Shown: positions 34,656 to 46,450 of the stretch, piece after piece | Layout: each line of letters starts with the position of its first letter | Position numbering within the stretch: position 1 is the first letter of the stretch | Assembly (NCBI GenBank): GCA_009760885.1 | Contig: CM019713.1 | Location: forward strand, 81,486,540-81,550,539 | Origin: Achatina immaculata | Taxonomy: Eukaryota > Mollusca > Gastropoda > Stylommatophora > Achatinidae | Direction of reading: 5' to 3' | DNA: 64,000 nucleotides | Made by a program: the position numbers and the translations under genes | The notes under the pieces: generated by a model | Seen by the model: only the letters and a program-made list of their open reading frames with translations | Told to the model about the DNA's origin: nothing | Databases searched by the model: none

Positions 34656-35124
34656 ATAACAGTGAGAAATACCACCTAGACTTACATGTGGGCGGTTATC
34701 CTGCTTGAAGACATAGAAGAGAAAATAAATGTATAAAATAAAAGATATTTTCAATGAAGATTTGTGTTTTACCTAATCTCCACAGGTCACACACGTACTT
34801 CAAGTTTAGGTGCGGGAAGAGAGTCAGTCAAATCCAGATCAAACCAGACCATTGAAAAAAAAAATCAAAGTAAATATTGTCAAGTTCTTGGGGGGACTGT
34901 CAAGTCTGTAAAGTGAATTAAGATAACCCAGCCTTTGATCTCCAGCATACTTTGGCTTCCACTGACGCCGAGTGTTATAGTGTAAAACTTGTCCGGGCTT
35001 GGCATAAAAGCTGCGTCAGTGACTTAATGAAATGTTGACTCATTGATTTATGGTCAAATGATTCAGTTCTGACTCCTGGTGGGATGAATTTCTTCTCCTT
35101 CGTCGTTCGCACAGACCATCAACG
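34656..35124. other. Intronic stretch, nothing recognised
   Basis: No recognised feature. Confidence 0.4.
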
Positions 35125-35128
35125 CCAA

Positions 35129-35170
<42 letters not shown>
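35125..35170. repeat. (CT)n microsatellite
   Basis: CT units directly before LINE-E copy 2, the same arrangement as at 30183. Confidence 0.95.
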
Positions 35171-35174
<4 letters not shown>

Positions 35175-35645
35175 GAAAAGCTTTACTTATTCTCCTGCTT
35201 ATTTTTGGAATGCCCTCCCATCCTGTATAAAAAATATAAACTATACTCCTTCCTACAACTGTAAAGTTTTACAATATCTATTTGATGTCAACTACATGCC
35301 TCCATGAATCGTAAAACTTTAAAAGTTATTTTAGACTGCTCTTACAGACACTGAACTCGTTATTCTGAATAATAATGAAATTTTTGTTTGGTAGATGGTC
35401 ATTTATATGTGTATGTAGTTAGTCATTTTATGTGTCTGTAGTTAGTCATTTATATGTGTCTGAAGTTAGTCATTTATATGTGCATGTAGTTATTTCATTG
35501 TTAATTATGTTTGTTATATGAGCAGCATATTTATAGAATGTCTGGAACAGAGTGAAAGATGTATGATAAAGGGCATAATGTCAGACGGGCCTGCGTGCCC
35601 AATTCTTAACCCTTTTGAAAATAAAGATCAATCAATCAATCAATA
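35171..35645 (+). mobile_element. LINE-E 3' end with (AATC)n tail
   Basis: The frame encodes YKKSFTYSPAYFWNALPSC, then a stop after NYMPP, as in the copy at 30243. Inside is an imperfect repeat of TAGTTAGTCATTTATATGTG (35390-35490). It ends GGGCATAATGTCAGACGGGC, TTTTGAAAATAAAGATC, then AATC units. Confidence 0.85.
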
Positions 35646-36124
35646 TCTCTCTACACATCTCCACAAATGTGGCAGTTTGGTTTTCAGCATCGCCATATAC
35701 CTTCTCATGTGTGGACTGGGGTCTATCCAGGTCGCTATGTCGGAAGTATGCTATGTGGCTGGTTCGCGCCATCTGCTGTCTCTTTTCCATAACCACATAG
35801 AACTGTTAATACAGTTCCACCGTGTAGCATAATGATGCCTCCGGACCCCCCGGTCAGTCTCGCACTTCGGGGGTGTGGGATCGGATCCAGAAGGTCATCT
35901 ATGGAACCCGTGCTCCGTGCTGAGATATCCTTTGATAGGAGTTGTTTTGCTTGGAGCACTTATGGACTTGTCCGACGTGCAGTGATGGTAGCCCCTCAGC
36001 ATTTTATCACAGATGGCGTCTCAGACTGGAGTGCTCTGTTCTCATTTGGACAATCATAACTTCGTCGTTTCTTGAGTTTGTTGTATTCAATGCCTATCTT
36101 TGTGTCTCTGTTTACCGTTTTGAC
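35646..36124. other. Intronic stretch, nothing recognised
   Basis: Contains CCCCGGTCAGTCTCGCACTT and CTTGGAGCACTTATGGAC, which I could not assign. Confidence 0.4.
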
Positions 36125-36385
<261 letters not shown>

Positions 36386-36454
36386 CTTTGTTTCTTCCTG
36401 ACTTTATTTATGTTTTGGTTCCGATGGCGAAAAGTCGAGACAGAAGACACAAGT

Positions 36455-36600
36455 CTAGTCACACACACACACACACACTGCGAAAGCAGACCGTACGGTT
36501 ATGTTGCCATGGATGACCATGTAAGAGCAACAGGAGGTATAACTGGGACAGACATCAATCATCATCATCATCATCATCATCTGTAGCATGGCGTTGTGAG
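36455..36600. repeat. CA and ATC microsatellites
   Basis: CA run at 36458-36477 and ATC run at 36556-36580. Confidence 0.9.
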
Positions 36601-36974
36601 TGATGATTAATGTATCATTATTATTATTATGAATGTTATGATTATTATTACTACTAGCATTTTTATTATAGTTACTATTATTACAGATACGTAGAAAGTA
36701 GGTCAGAAATGACGGAAAATTCCAGTGACGGCATTTAGTAATATTATAACAGGGCGCCGACAGTTAAGGCAGATAAATAGGATTTACCCAGATCACAATA
36801 GAACAGACAGAGACTGGCGGACACTGTAAACAGATCTGGGCTAATCCCAACATAGGTGTCACAAACGCCTGATATTTGATGAGAAAATTGTATAGACGGA
36901 TTTTACACAATAGACTGACGCGGGACGCATAGTTGCTAATCTTATGACGCAATTTACACCCGGTTTTGAAGTAA
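36601..36974. other. Intronic stretch, nothing recognised
   Basis: ATT-rich sequence followed by mixed sequence; no feature recognised. Confidence 0.4.
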
Positions 36975-37300
36975 TGCGGCCTGGTTAGCTGAGTGGTTAG
37001 CTGAGTGGTTAGCTGAGTGGTTAGGCGCTTGGTTTATTAATCTGGTGGTACCGGGTTCAGTCCCAGCAGTGGGATTTTTTTTTCTGATACACATCAAAAA
37101 GGCGATAGGGGTTCACTAAGCCTCTAAAAATGGGTACCAGAGAAATCTGGGAAGATAAAGCGGCCAGGCGTGATACTGACCACATCAGACTTTCATGTGC
37201 CGAAGGTCATGGAAAATACGGGCCTAACACCGTATTCCCCAATATGCCTGGATGGCGTGGAAACGAGAATTTTATCTTTAACTTTGAAATAAGGGAGTAG
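36975..37300 (+). mobile_element. SINE-S2 copy with triplicated A-box region
   Basis: The head GGCCTGGTTAGCTGAGTGG is followed by two extra copies of TTAGCTGAGTGG, then TTAGGCGC, GGTTCAGTCCC (B-box-like), the core AAGCCTCTAAAAATGGGTAC and a body with AAGATAAAGCGGCCAGGCGT and CCGTATTCCCCAATATGCC. The body matches 49018-49310 closely. Confidence 0.92.
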
Positions 37301-37445
37301 ACCGCCTTGACTAACTGACCAATTAGAAACATCTAGAGGTGTGGCCTTTTGGATAATTGATTTAGAACATATAAGTCAGCCATGCAGTTTTAGGGGACAA
37401 GAACAGGGGAGACAGAAAGAAGAGGAGAGAAACGACAGATTGAAC

Positions 37446-38145
37446 AGATGGACAATTCTTATATCTTATATCCTTCCCATGCCGTTAAACGTCACATAGG
37501 GCTCGCAGAGTAGTTCACCAATTTTTCCTGTCTTCGGCGAGTCTTTCAACCTCATCAAGGCATTTTATGCCTGTTAATTTGGCCTCTCTTAACAATATCC
37601 TCTTCAGAGTTTCACGCGGTCTGCCTCTTTTTCTTTGGCCTGTTGTGTTCCACTTGATAGCTTGTTTTGGGATTCTCTGATCATTTATTCTCATCAAGTG
37701 ACCAACATATGTCCATCTCCTTTTCCTGATCACCAATGAGACTGATTGTTGTTCAGTCATCTGTCTTATCTCCGCATTGTTCTTGAATTCGTTCCACTTG
37801 ATGCCGAGTATTTTCCTTAGGCATTTGTTTTCAAAAAGAGTCTAATTTCTTGTCTATTTTTTTTTTTGTTTTCCAGCTTTCGCATGGGTAAATGAGGGTA
37901 GATATTACATTTGAATTGAATAGCCTTAACTTGATTTTTGTGCTTATAACTTTTGAATTCCAAATGTTCTCAAGATTCTTGAAGATTGATGCTGCTTTTG
38001 CAATTCTAACTTCCTTTCTGGTGCCACCATCGTGGTCTATGTAGCTGCCAAGGTATGCAAATTGATTGACTTCTTCAATATCTGTCCCTTCTATGTGTAT
38101 TTTTCCATTTTGATTAAGGGGAATTTTCATTATTTTGAATTATTT
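37446..38145 (-). mobile_element. LINE-D copy (minus), longer 3' part
   Basis: The minus strand encodes IPLNQNGKIHIEGTDIEEVN, QFAYLGSYIDHDGGTRKEVR, LRLFNSNVISTLIYPCESWK, RKRRWTYVGHLMRINDQR, GQRKRGRPRETLKRILLREA and DEVERLAEDRKNW. A frameshift splits it near 37830. Only one or two ATAAG-like tail units remain (37457-37468). Confidence 0.92.
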
Positions 38146-38559
38146 TGAATATTATTTTGAAACTCGCAGACAAGGACAACTGGATTAATATATATTCAGG
38201 AAGTCAGTTTGGAACGAGAAGTAGTCCTAGGACATACTGAAGATGTGTTTCAAGTGATTATGAAGATTTGATAATTGTGAAACTTTGATTACAGTTTGTG
38301 TAGAATATGCTAGAGCTTGATGTTGTGAACAATGATTATGTGCTTCAACGACGAAACTAACGAATTTTATGTCCTAAGACATCTTATGTCAAGTGATGTT
38401 GTCAGCGATACATCTTGATGTTCTTAGTCAGAATTCAATGGATTCACTGAACCTTTCATCGGGCTTGGTCTAGTGAATATGGTAATATTTGTAGAGTAGA
38501 CTCTGGCCAGAGTCAAAGGCTAGTGGAGTAAACCATAAACAAACCAGTGGAAGGCAAGG
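38146..38559. other. Intronic stretch, nothing recognised
   Basis: No recognised feature. Confidence 0.4.
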
Positions 38560-38745
38560 GGAAACCAACACTGTGTGCTTCGTAAGATTGAGAAAAATTT
38601 GCTTGGAAAAGAATGGGTTCATCTGTTAAGCCAGTCAGCTGTGACAAGCCTAACGTGGCTTTACTGTCCAGGGCATGTGGGAGTACATGGCAATGATGTG
38701 GCAGAGAGACTTGCTGCACAGGCTAAAATAAATGGCAGCTAAGAA
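38560..38745 (+). mobile_element. LINE RNase H fragment
   Basis: A frame encodes TSLTWLYCPGHVGVHGNDVA followed by ERLAAQAKI. This matches the C-terminal signature of RNase H (W..GH.G..GN..AD.LA). It is probably from the same RNase H-bearing LINE class as 29690-30020. No flanking RT was found. Confidence 0.72.
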
Positions 38746-38754
38746 TGGAAAACT

Positions 38755-39136
38755 CCCCCGTGTGGTACCCGGGATCTGCAAAGAATAGGACCACTGTACC
38801 CTACCACGCATGATCGTAAAAGGCGCTAAGGAGGGTTCGGCATAGGGCCAGCAACCCTATCCGGTAAAAAAAACTATCAGACTGCTACAGAAACGGAAGC
38901 AAGGGAAAAAAAAACAAATGCAGGTGGAAGGAGAAATGCGTATCAGGAAACTGAGCAAGAATACAGGCTAAAGCCCTGTGATACTCTGAACCCCTTGTGG
39001 TCCTCACGTGGATCTCGTGTGGTCCTTTCGGGGACCACACAGGAGACCACGGGATCTAACGAGGACCACAGGCGTAAATTCAGTAGGATCACAGTGCAGT
39101 TTTGGTGGTAGAAGCGAACGAAGAAGAAGAAGAAGA
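38755..39136 (+). mobile_element. Rep-Y-like leader directly before LINE-A
   Basis: Contains CCACGCATGATCGTAAAAGG, GGGTTCGGCATAGGGCCAGC, AATACAGGCTAAAGCCCTGT, repeated GAGGACCAC/GGGGACCAC boxes, TAAATTCAGTAGGATCAC and GAAGCGAACGAAGAAG. The second half matches Rep-Y at 11320-11510 and 51715-51960. It runs straight into the LINE-A ORF, so it could be that LINE's 5' leader. Confidence 0.7.
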
Positions 39137-42100
39137 GGAAACTGAGCCCATGAAGGTTGTGGATGAAAGCCAGCCACTGGAAGTCCCCAGCCCGACTGCA
39201 GACCTCCTGGAACCTAAACACAAGATGCAAATAGGCAGCTGGAATGTAAGAAAACTTAACCAGACTGGAAAACTAGCACAAACCATCAAGGAAATGCACA
39301 GATACAAACTAGACATACTAGGAATACAAGAAGCAAGATGGACAGGACAAGGCAGAAGGAAATTAACAACACAGCACACAAAAGATACAATAATATGGTC
39401 AGGTAAAGAAGATCTTCATGAAGGAGGAGTAGCATTGATTATAACAAAAGAAGCATCAAGAGCATTGCTGAAATGGACCCCAATAAATGAGAGATTATTA
39501 TATGCACGGTTCAACTCAAGATTCACGAAGCTGTCTATTATAGTTTGTTATGCATCAATAGAAGCAGCTGAGAGGAATTAAAAGAAGATTTTTACAACAG
39601 CCTCCAAGCCACAGTAGAAACAATACCCAAGCATGATATGCTACTCATCTTGGGTGACTTCAATGCAAAAGTGGGTGAAGGAAATGAAGATAGAAGAAGA
39701 ATCATGGGAAGAGAAGGAATTGGAGAAATAAATGAAAATGGAGAAAGACTGCCGTTTCTGTGAAGAAAACATGATGACCATCGGAGGGACAATTTTCCAA
39801 CATAAAAACATCCATAAGGTGACTTGGAGGTCATCAGATAAAACCACAGAAAACCAAATCGATCACATACTAATAAACAACAAGTGGAAACGGTTACTAC
39901 AAGATGTGCAAGCAAGGAAAGGAGCAGATGTAGGAAGTGATCACAACCTTCTGGTAGCAAAAATAAAACTAAAATTAAGGAAAGCCAGAATCGGAGAACA
40001 CAGAAAGATACGTTTTGATACAAGAAAACTGAAAGACCAGCAAACAAGGAACGAATTCTCAATAGTACTTAAGAACCCCTTCAGTGTCCTACAAGACGAA
40101 GCAGAAATGGCCATACTAGAGTTCAATAAAACACTACAGGAAACAGCAAAAGAGGTGCTGGGATATCAGAAACGGAGAAAAGAGGAATAGATAAGCAAGA
40201 CCACATGGGAAAAGATAGAGCAAAGAAAAGAAATCAAGAAAAAATTACTGAACACCAAATCACAACGGCTTAAAGAACAAATTTTAAGTAACTATGCACA
40301 AAAAGACAAAGAAGTGAAGGAATCATGCCGTCAAGATAAACGTCAATATTATCACAACTTAGCAGAAACAGCAGAGAAAGCAGCATATACAAATGACATG
40401 AAAACCATATATAAAATCACAAAGCAGATGACAGGTAACTTCAACACAAGATGTGAAAGTGCAGTAAGGACACAAAATGGACAACTGGTCAGTGGAGAAA
40501 GAGAAAAAATTGAAAGATGGAGGGAACACTTTAACACCCTACTAAACAGAACACAAGCAGCACAAACAATAGACATACCTGAAGCAAAAGCGGAACTAAA
40601 CATCAATACAGGACCAATAACAATAAGTGAAGTAAAGGAAGCGATAAAGAAGCTAAAATCAGACAGGGCACCAGGTGAAGATGAAGTGACTGCTGAGATG
40701 TTGAAAGCAGAAGAAACAGAAACACCAAAACAACTTTGCCGGATATTACAACAAATTTGGGATCTAGAAAAAGCCCCAGAGGAGTGGAAAACTGGGCTTA
40801 TAGTAAAACTACCAAAGAAGGGTGACCCCAGAGATTGCGGGAACTGGAGAGGCATTACCCTACTGCCACTCACCAGTAAAGTATTTTGCAGAATAATCAT
40901 CAACAGAATTGTACCAACACTTGAGGAAAAACTTCGGAAAGAGCAGACAGGATTTAGGAAAGGAAAATCATGCATAAACCACATATTTGTACTTAGACAA
41001 ATATTAGAACAGGCAAATGAGTGGCATAGCACAACATATGCATTGTTCATAGATTTTGAGAAAGCCTTTGACAGTGTCAACAGAGATGCACTGTGGAAAA
41101 TCCTAAGATGGCATGGCCTCCCCCATAAGATAGTAAATGTAATATGAGGGTTTTCAGTGCAAAGTGATCTGTGGAGAACATACCTCCAGCAGCTTTAGGG
41201 TACAAACAGGAGTGAAACAGGGATGTGTACTATCACCAACATTATTTATCTTGGCAGTAGACTGGTTACTGAAGAAGGCAACATCAGACAAACGCAGAGG
41301 ATTACAATGGACCCTTGACACAGTGCTGGAGGACCTTGACTTTGTGGACGACATTTGTCAAGCAGTCACAAAGATATGCAAGATAAAATAAACAAGCTAA
41401 CTCAGAATGCAAACAACATAGGACAAAAGATCAACGTAGGAAAGACAAAGTTAATGAAGCAAAATGTGAACAAAAGAAATGTACTCAGAGTAGATAGCAA
41501 GTTAGTGGAGGAGGTCAAAGAATTTGTATACCTTGGCAGTAGAGTAGTAGAAAATGGAGACAGCACAGATGACATCAACAGCAGACTTACTAGAGCAAAC
41601 CATGCTTTTGCAGTGCTGCGGACTATATGGAAATAAAAAAAAAAACTAAGCACAGATATGAAAATCAGGATATTTAAGAGTAATGTTCTAAGTGTACTAC
41701 TCTATAGAAGTGAATGCTGGAAAATGACCAAAACAATAGAAAACAAGTTGAATTCTTTCCAGAATAAATGTTTACGAAGAATTAGAAAAATATTTTGGCC
41801 AAACACCATAATAAATAACATCTTATTGGCAGAAATGCAGATGAAGCCACTGACAACAATTATTGAGGAAAGACGCTGGCGATGGTTGGGACATGTGCTC
41901 CGAATGACTGACAACTCACTACCAAAAATAGCACTAAGATGGACACCACAGGGGAACAGAAGTAAGGATAGACCAAAAGAGACATGGAGAAGAACAACAG
42001 AAAGGATGTTGAGCACTAGAGGGCTCACCTGGGCAAGAGCAGAAAAAAAGGCGAAGGACAGGCATTTGTGGAAAACCCTTGCGGAAGCCCCATGTGCCCT

Positions 42101-42140
42101 GGGCACTTAAGGTTCAGAGAGAGAGAGAGAGAGAGAAGAA
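39137..42140 (+). mobile_element. LINE-A copy 2, nearly complete
   Basis: The ORF2-type protein covers the AP-endonuclease (IGSWNVRKLNQTGKLAQT, DILGIQEARWTG, LLILGDFNAKVGEG, ENQIDHILINNKW, VGSDHNLLVAKI) and the reverse transcriptase (DRAPGEDEVTAEML, GNWRGITLLPLTSKVF, FRKGKSCINHIFVLRQI, YALFIDFEKAFDSVNRDALW, VKQGCVLSPTLFILAVDW, LEDLDFVDDI). Next come YLGSRVVENGDSTDDI, RRWRWLGHVLRMTDNSLP and WARAEKKAKDRHLWKTLAEA. The usual (A/F)-x-D-D is VDDI here. Frameshifts near 39581, 39735 and 41145 and a stop at 40188 kill it. It ends CACTTAAGGTTCAG with a GA run, as in copy 1. Confidence 0.95.
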
Positions 42141-42931
42141 TGAAAAACACAAGTAACACCACAGTAATTGCAACATAGAACATTAAAACACTAACAGAAC
42201 TTGGAAAACTGGAAAACATCGAACAAGAAATGAAAAGAATGAAAATTAACATCTTTGGTTTATGTGAAATGAGATGGACTGGAGCAGGAAGCAGAGAACA
42301 TAAAGACTTCAGAATAATATATTCCGGGGTAAACCAGCGTAGAAATGGAGTTGGCATAATATTGGATAAGAAGACAGCAAGAACTGTGAAAGGTTTCTGG
42401 TGCATATCAGACAGAGTGTTAATGGTTAAATTACAGGGCCACCCAATAGACACAAATCTCATCCAAGTATACGCACCAACTTCAGAAAGCTTTGATGATG
42501 AGATAAAAGAATTTTACAACAATCTGGACATTGCAATGAAACAGCACAAACCATGGGAAGTAAACTTTGTGCTGGGTGATTTAAACGCGAAAGTAGGGAC
42601 TGAACAAGACAATTAAGCTACTGGCAAGTATGAGCTAGGTATCAGAAATACAAGAGGAGAGATGTTTATTTAGTGAACAGAAAAGAATAAAATGATAATC
42701 ATCATCATCATCAGCTGCCGTGCCGACTGGCGTTGGCTATTATGCTTCTCCAGAGTATCCGATCCTTCATGCAGGCCATCAGTTCAGTTGGTGATCTCCT
42801 CTCACACCATCCCGTCAGACTGTCCAGTATCATTTCTCGTGGTCTACCTCTTGATCTTATTCCTTCTATTTTTCCTGTTGTTATAATATTTTCAATGCCC
42901 CCTCTTTTCCTTGCATGTCCTATGAAAGTAC

Positions 42932-42974
<43 letters not shown>

Positions 42975-44220
42975 TTTTTTGGGACAAGATTTTTTTGTCT
43001 CTCCAGTTCTTCTCATACATTATTCATATGTTATATTTGCTGTCCCGGGGATAATAGGAAATACTTAGTTTCAACAACACCCAAGGCAACTATGAACATG
43101 ATAAAGCCCAAATAATAACATACTTAACCAGATAATATTATGACCAACAGAAGTTTCAGGAACTCACTAATATCCGTGAAAACAAGACCAAGTGCAGATT
43201 GCAACAGTGACCACATCCCAGTCGTAGGAAAAGTGGGAATCAGGCTAAAAAGGTTAAAGGTAACAGCTAAAAACAAAGAACTAGATAGAGAGCTGTTACG
43301 GAAAGATAGGGCAATACAAGAACAATATAGGACCATAGTACATAGATATAATGCTATAGAGAAGATTGAAACGATTGATGAACAATGGAATATGCTCAAA
43401 GAATCTATTCAGCAAACATCTATCGAAATCCTACCTCCAAATAAAAGACAAGCTAAACAGGGGTGGATGACAGAAGAAATTTTGCAACTAATGAATCGGA
43501 GAAGAAATCTCAAGGAAGATAAAGATGAATATGACAAAATAAATAAAGAAATAAGACACACATGTAATAAAGCTAAAGAAGAGTGCCTAAAAAAGAAATG
43601 TAATGAAATAGAAACACACCATCATGGAAACGCAAGACATATGTACAAACAAATAAAGGAGTTAACAAACAAAAGGGCATACCACAAGACTGACTGCCTG
43701 AAGTCAAAGGAGGGGCATACAATAATGGACATAGATGAAATAATGGCACGATGATGAGAATACATTAGAGAACTCAATACAAGCGAAATAGACATACGAA
43801 ATAATAATGAAGGGCCTCGCATATTAACATCTTGTGCAAGAGATCCATATCAATGGAAAGAAAATTCCGAGTACTTAAATGTTACATCGAGCCAATTTTG
43901 TTTTATGGATGTGAAGCATGGTCCATGAATAAGAGAGTACAGTGAGAAATGGAGGTCATGGAAATGTGGTTCATAAGGAGGATGCTGAAGGTACCATGGA
44001 CAGCTAAGAAAGCCACCTATGAAGTCTTAAGAGAGGCTGGGGTTAAAAGGCAAATTATAACAAAGATCAGAGGCAGACAAGCTAGATTTGTAGAACATTT
44101 TCTGAGAAGAGGAAAACTGGAACATATTGTGGCAACTGGAAAAATTGAGGGAAAAAGAGACAGAGGAAGACAGAGAGAGAAATTACTGGGCTGTCAGTGT
44201 GGGTAGGAATAAAGTCACCG
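42140..44220 (+). mobile_element. LINE-B2: endonuclease and C-terminus, RT core deleted
   Basis: Related to LINE-B but on the plus strand. It begins with LTELGKLENIEQEMKRMKI, NIFGLCEMRWTGAGSREHKD, LIQVYAPTSESFDDEIKEFY and VLGDLNAKVGTEQDN. It is broken by a LINE-B insertion, then resumes at NSLISVKTRPSADCNSDHIP and runs to RELNTSEIDIRNNNEGPRIL. The next codons are already RVLKCYIEPILFYGCEAWSM, so the whole RT catalytic core is missing. The C-terminus follows: MEVMEMWFIRRMLKVPWTAK and GRQARFVEHFLRRGKLEHIV. It starts right after the GA tail of LINE-A. Confidence 0.9.
42688..43060 (-). mobile_element. LINE-B 3' end nested in LINE-B2
   Basis: The minus strand carries the same C-terminus as the other LINE-B copies (IENIITTGKIEGIRSRGRPR, EMILDSLTGWCERRSPTEL). 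The ATC run at 42690-42713 is its tail. A CT/T-rich expansion (42940-42980) lies inside. A short GATAAT occurs at both borders, a possible small target duplication. Confidence 0.92.
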
Positions 44221-44399
44221 GCAGATCTCATAATTACGTCTTAAGACAGGGAACTGTAGAGAGAAATGATCGCCTACGCCACGCGGCATGGTACTTGATT
44301 GATTGATTCCAGACAACAGGAACCAGCTTGTGTGTGAAGATAATGTCCGCGTTAATCAAAGAACATCTTCAATCATCTTCAATAATACGATAGTTCACA

Positions 44400-44407
44400 A
44401 CCTTACT

Positions 44408-44440
<33 letters not shown>
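44400..44440. repeat. (ATC)n microsatellite
   Basis: About 11 ATC units; possibly the tail of a lost LINE-B copy. Confidence 0.9.
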
Positions 44441-44444
<4 letters not shown>

Positions 44445-44689
44445 CGGTACAAACTGGCAGTACAAAAAATATATTTTAGTCAACAGAGGGCAGTATTTGC
44501 CACATCCCCACTTTTACCAATTAAAATGTGCCCCCTGGGGGCCCCAAATTCTTCCAAATTTAAAGCCACGGAAAGCTGCCCCTTTGCGAGGCCCCGGCCC
44601 TTATTGCTGAAGTCAGTCGTTACAGACTTCTCAACAACGGTGCTGCCCTGGAACTGGCAGAATATGTATGTCCAAAACGGACTTCTTAA

Positions 44690-44760
44690 GTTGGGTCGTG
44701 TGGGTGGGTGTGGGTGTGTGTGTGTGGTAGGAGTTGGGGGGGGGGGGAACGGGGTTGGTT
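44690..44760. repeat. GT/G-rich run
   Basis: GTGTGGGTGTG units and a G run at 44737-44749. Confidence 0.85.
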
Positions 44761-44856
44761 AAAAAGTAACAAGTGTACTTGGGACAGCATGAAAATGTTA
44801 AACCGCTGAACCTGGGACACAGGGAAGTTTATCTGGCACATGATGATGATACTTAC

Positions 44857-44956
44857 CAATGGCGGATAGAAGGCCGAAGGATCAGAACCCAAGGGCATGT
44901 AACTCGGCGTGGTCGAGTACGCTGTGTTGGAATAGACGGGATCTGGTAACCCCATT
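44857..44956 (-). CDS. Irx: Iroquois homeobox protein, second visible coding exon
   Basis: The exon encodes MGLPDPVYSNTAYSTTPSY then MPLGSDPSAFYPPL. It is rich in Tyr, Ser and Pro, like the region between the cysteine block and the homeodomain in Iroquois proteins. The acceptor is TTCCAG|A and the donor is TTG|GTAAGT. The exon begins in phase 1, completing the Arg codon of the previous exon, and ends in phase 0. Its isolated ORF starts with ATG, but the splice phase shows this Met is internal. The intron downstream is the 27.5-kb repeat-filled one. Confidence 0.87.
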
Positions 44957-44989
44957 CTGGAATATAAAGGTAGAATAAAAAACAGGTTA

Positions 44990-45440
44990 AAATCCCCCCC
45001 CCCCCCCATTTTTTTTCTTTTTAACAAACAGATCAAATCAGGAATGTGTAAATACATACATGGAATTCTAATTTTCACATATTGATGAAAATTCATTTTT
45101 GGAAAACAGAAAAAAAACTTCATTTTTTACAAACGGATAGAAATACATTAAAATTCCAATTTTCTGTAGAATTAACTAGACTTCACAGATGAATAAAATT
45201 CAACTTTTATGTGTAGAATGACTAAATTTCCCAAAAGACTAAAAGTCCACTTTTATCTGCAGGATAACTAGACTTCATAAACGAATAAATCTCACTTTCA
45301 TGTGTAAAATAACTAGGCTTCACAAACAGATACAATTCCACTTTTAATACAACTTAATGTCTTAATTTCACAAACATATAAGATTCAAGTATATCAACAG
45401 ATAAAATTTCCTTTTCTATGTAAAAGTGAGACTTTTAAAT
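44990..45440. repeat. Poly-C and degenerate 45-bp repeat
   Basis: A C run at 44993-45007, then loosely repeated units with AACTAGACTTCACAGATGAA and ATTCAACTTTTATGTGTA at about 44-48-bp spacing (45130-45400). Confidence 0.6.
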
Positions 45441-45484
45441 AGAACATTTTTGCGCATAGTTTTGACTATGTGATTATAAGGCAT

Positions 45485-46255
45485 ATCAGTCAGTCAGTCA
45501 GTCAGTCATTTACATGTCTCTTGGCAAGTTTGTCTCCCTAACAGCTCTCCTGTAAGGCCTCTCTGGTGTAAGCAAGATGGCTTGCTGCTGATTCATCCAT
45601 TTGCAGATCATCAACGATGTCTTGCAGCCTTCTTCGCCTTGGTCTTCCTCTCTTTCTTTTTCCCATTATGTTCCCTTCCAAGATGGTCTTCTCTAAATTA
45701 TCATGACGTTTAATGTGTCCAAAATATTTAAGTTTTATCTGTTTAATCCACTTTAGTAGCCAACATTCTTCAATATTACGTTCTTGTAGTATAGATATAT
45801 TTGTTCTTTTTTGTGTCCATGATATCTGAAGAACTCTTCTGTAGCATTTACATTCAAAGGCATTTATGTGTTTCTCAGCTGTTTTGTTAAGTGTCCAGGT
45901 CTCACAGGCATTTGTTGCGATGGGAAAGATGCATGCCCTTAAAAATCTGATTTTTGTGGTTCTGTCTGCTACCTCTCCACAGATTCTTTAGTTGTTTTAC
46001 TTTCTGAAGAGTGACAGATATCCTTCTTTTAATTTCCCTCATTGTATCTCCATTTTTAGTTACTAATGATCCATGATATTCAAAACTCTCCACTTCTTCC
46101 AGTTTTTCCTCATTGATACATATTTCAGTTACTTTATTTGTTATGTCAGCTGTCGTCATCAAATCTAGTTTTCTTTGCATTAAGATAGAGGTTTTGTTCT
46201 TCACTATTCTTACGGACTGACATAATAAGTTTTTCCATTTATAAGGTATATACAT
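45485..46255 (-). mobile_element. LINE-C copy (minus), longest of the family, (ACTG)n tail
   Basis: The minus strand encodes SILMQRKLDLMTTADITNKV, TEICINEEKLEEVESFEYHG, SLVTKNGDTMREIKRRIS, KQLKNLWRGSRQNHKNQIFK, then, after frameshifts, the ETWTLNKTAEKHINAFEC and LKYFGH region and DDLQMDESAASHL. The plus-strand CAGT run at 45488-45510 is its tail, unlike the GAAT tail of the other copies. Confidence 0.92.
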
Positions 46256-46311
46256 ATATGAATATATTATAATCTAGCACACTTAATTCCTGTATTGTAA
46301 CATCAGTCGTG

Positions 46312-46450
46312 CAGCGATAAAGAGATTAATTTGCCGACCAGAGGTCCCGAGTTCGATTCTATATTAGGAATTTTTATCCGAACGGCCGGCATCAGAAGGG
46401 AAATATCGACCCAGCCTCAAGAAATGGGTACTTGGTTTTTTTTTTTTCTG
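46312..46450 (+). mobile_element. SINE-S3, tRNA-like head with shared core
   Basis: The head GTGCAGCGATAAAGAGATTA is followed by a B-box-like GAGTTCGATTC, then CCGGCATCAGAAGGG and the core GACCCAGCCTCAAGAAATGG, ending in a T run. Confidence 0.75.
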
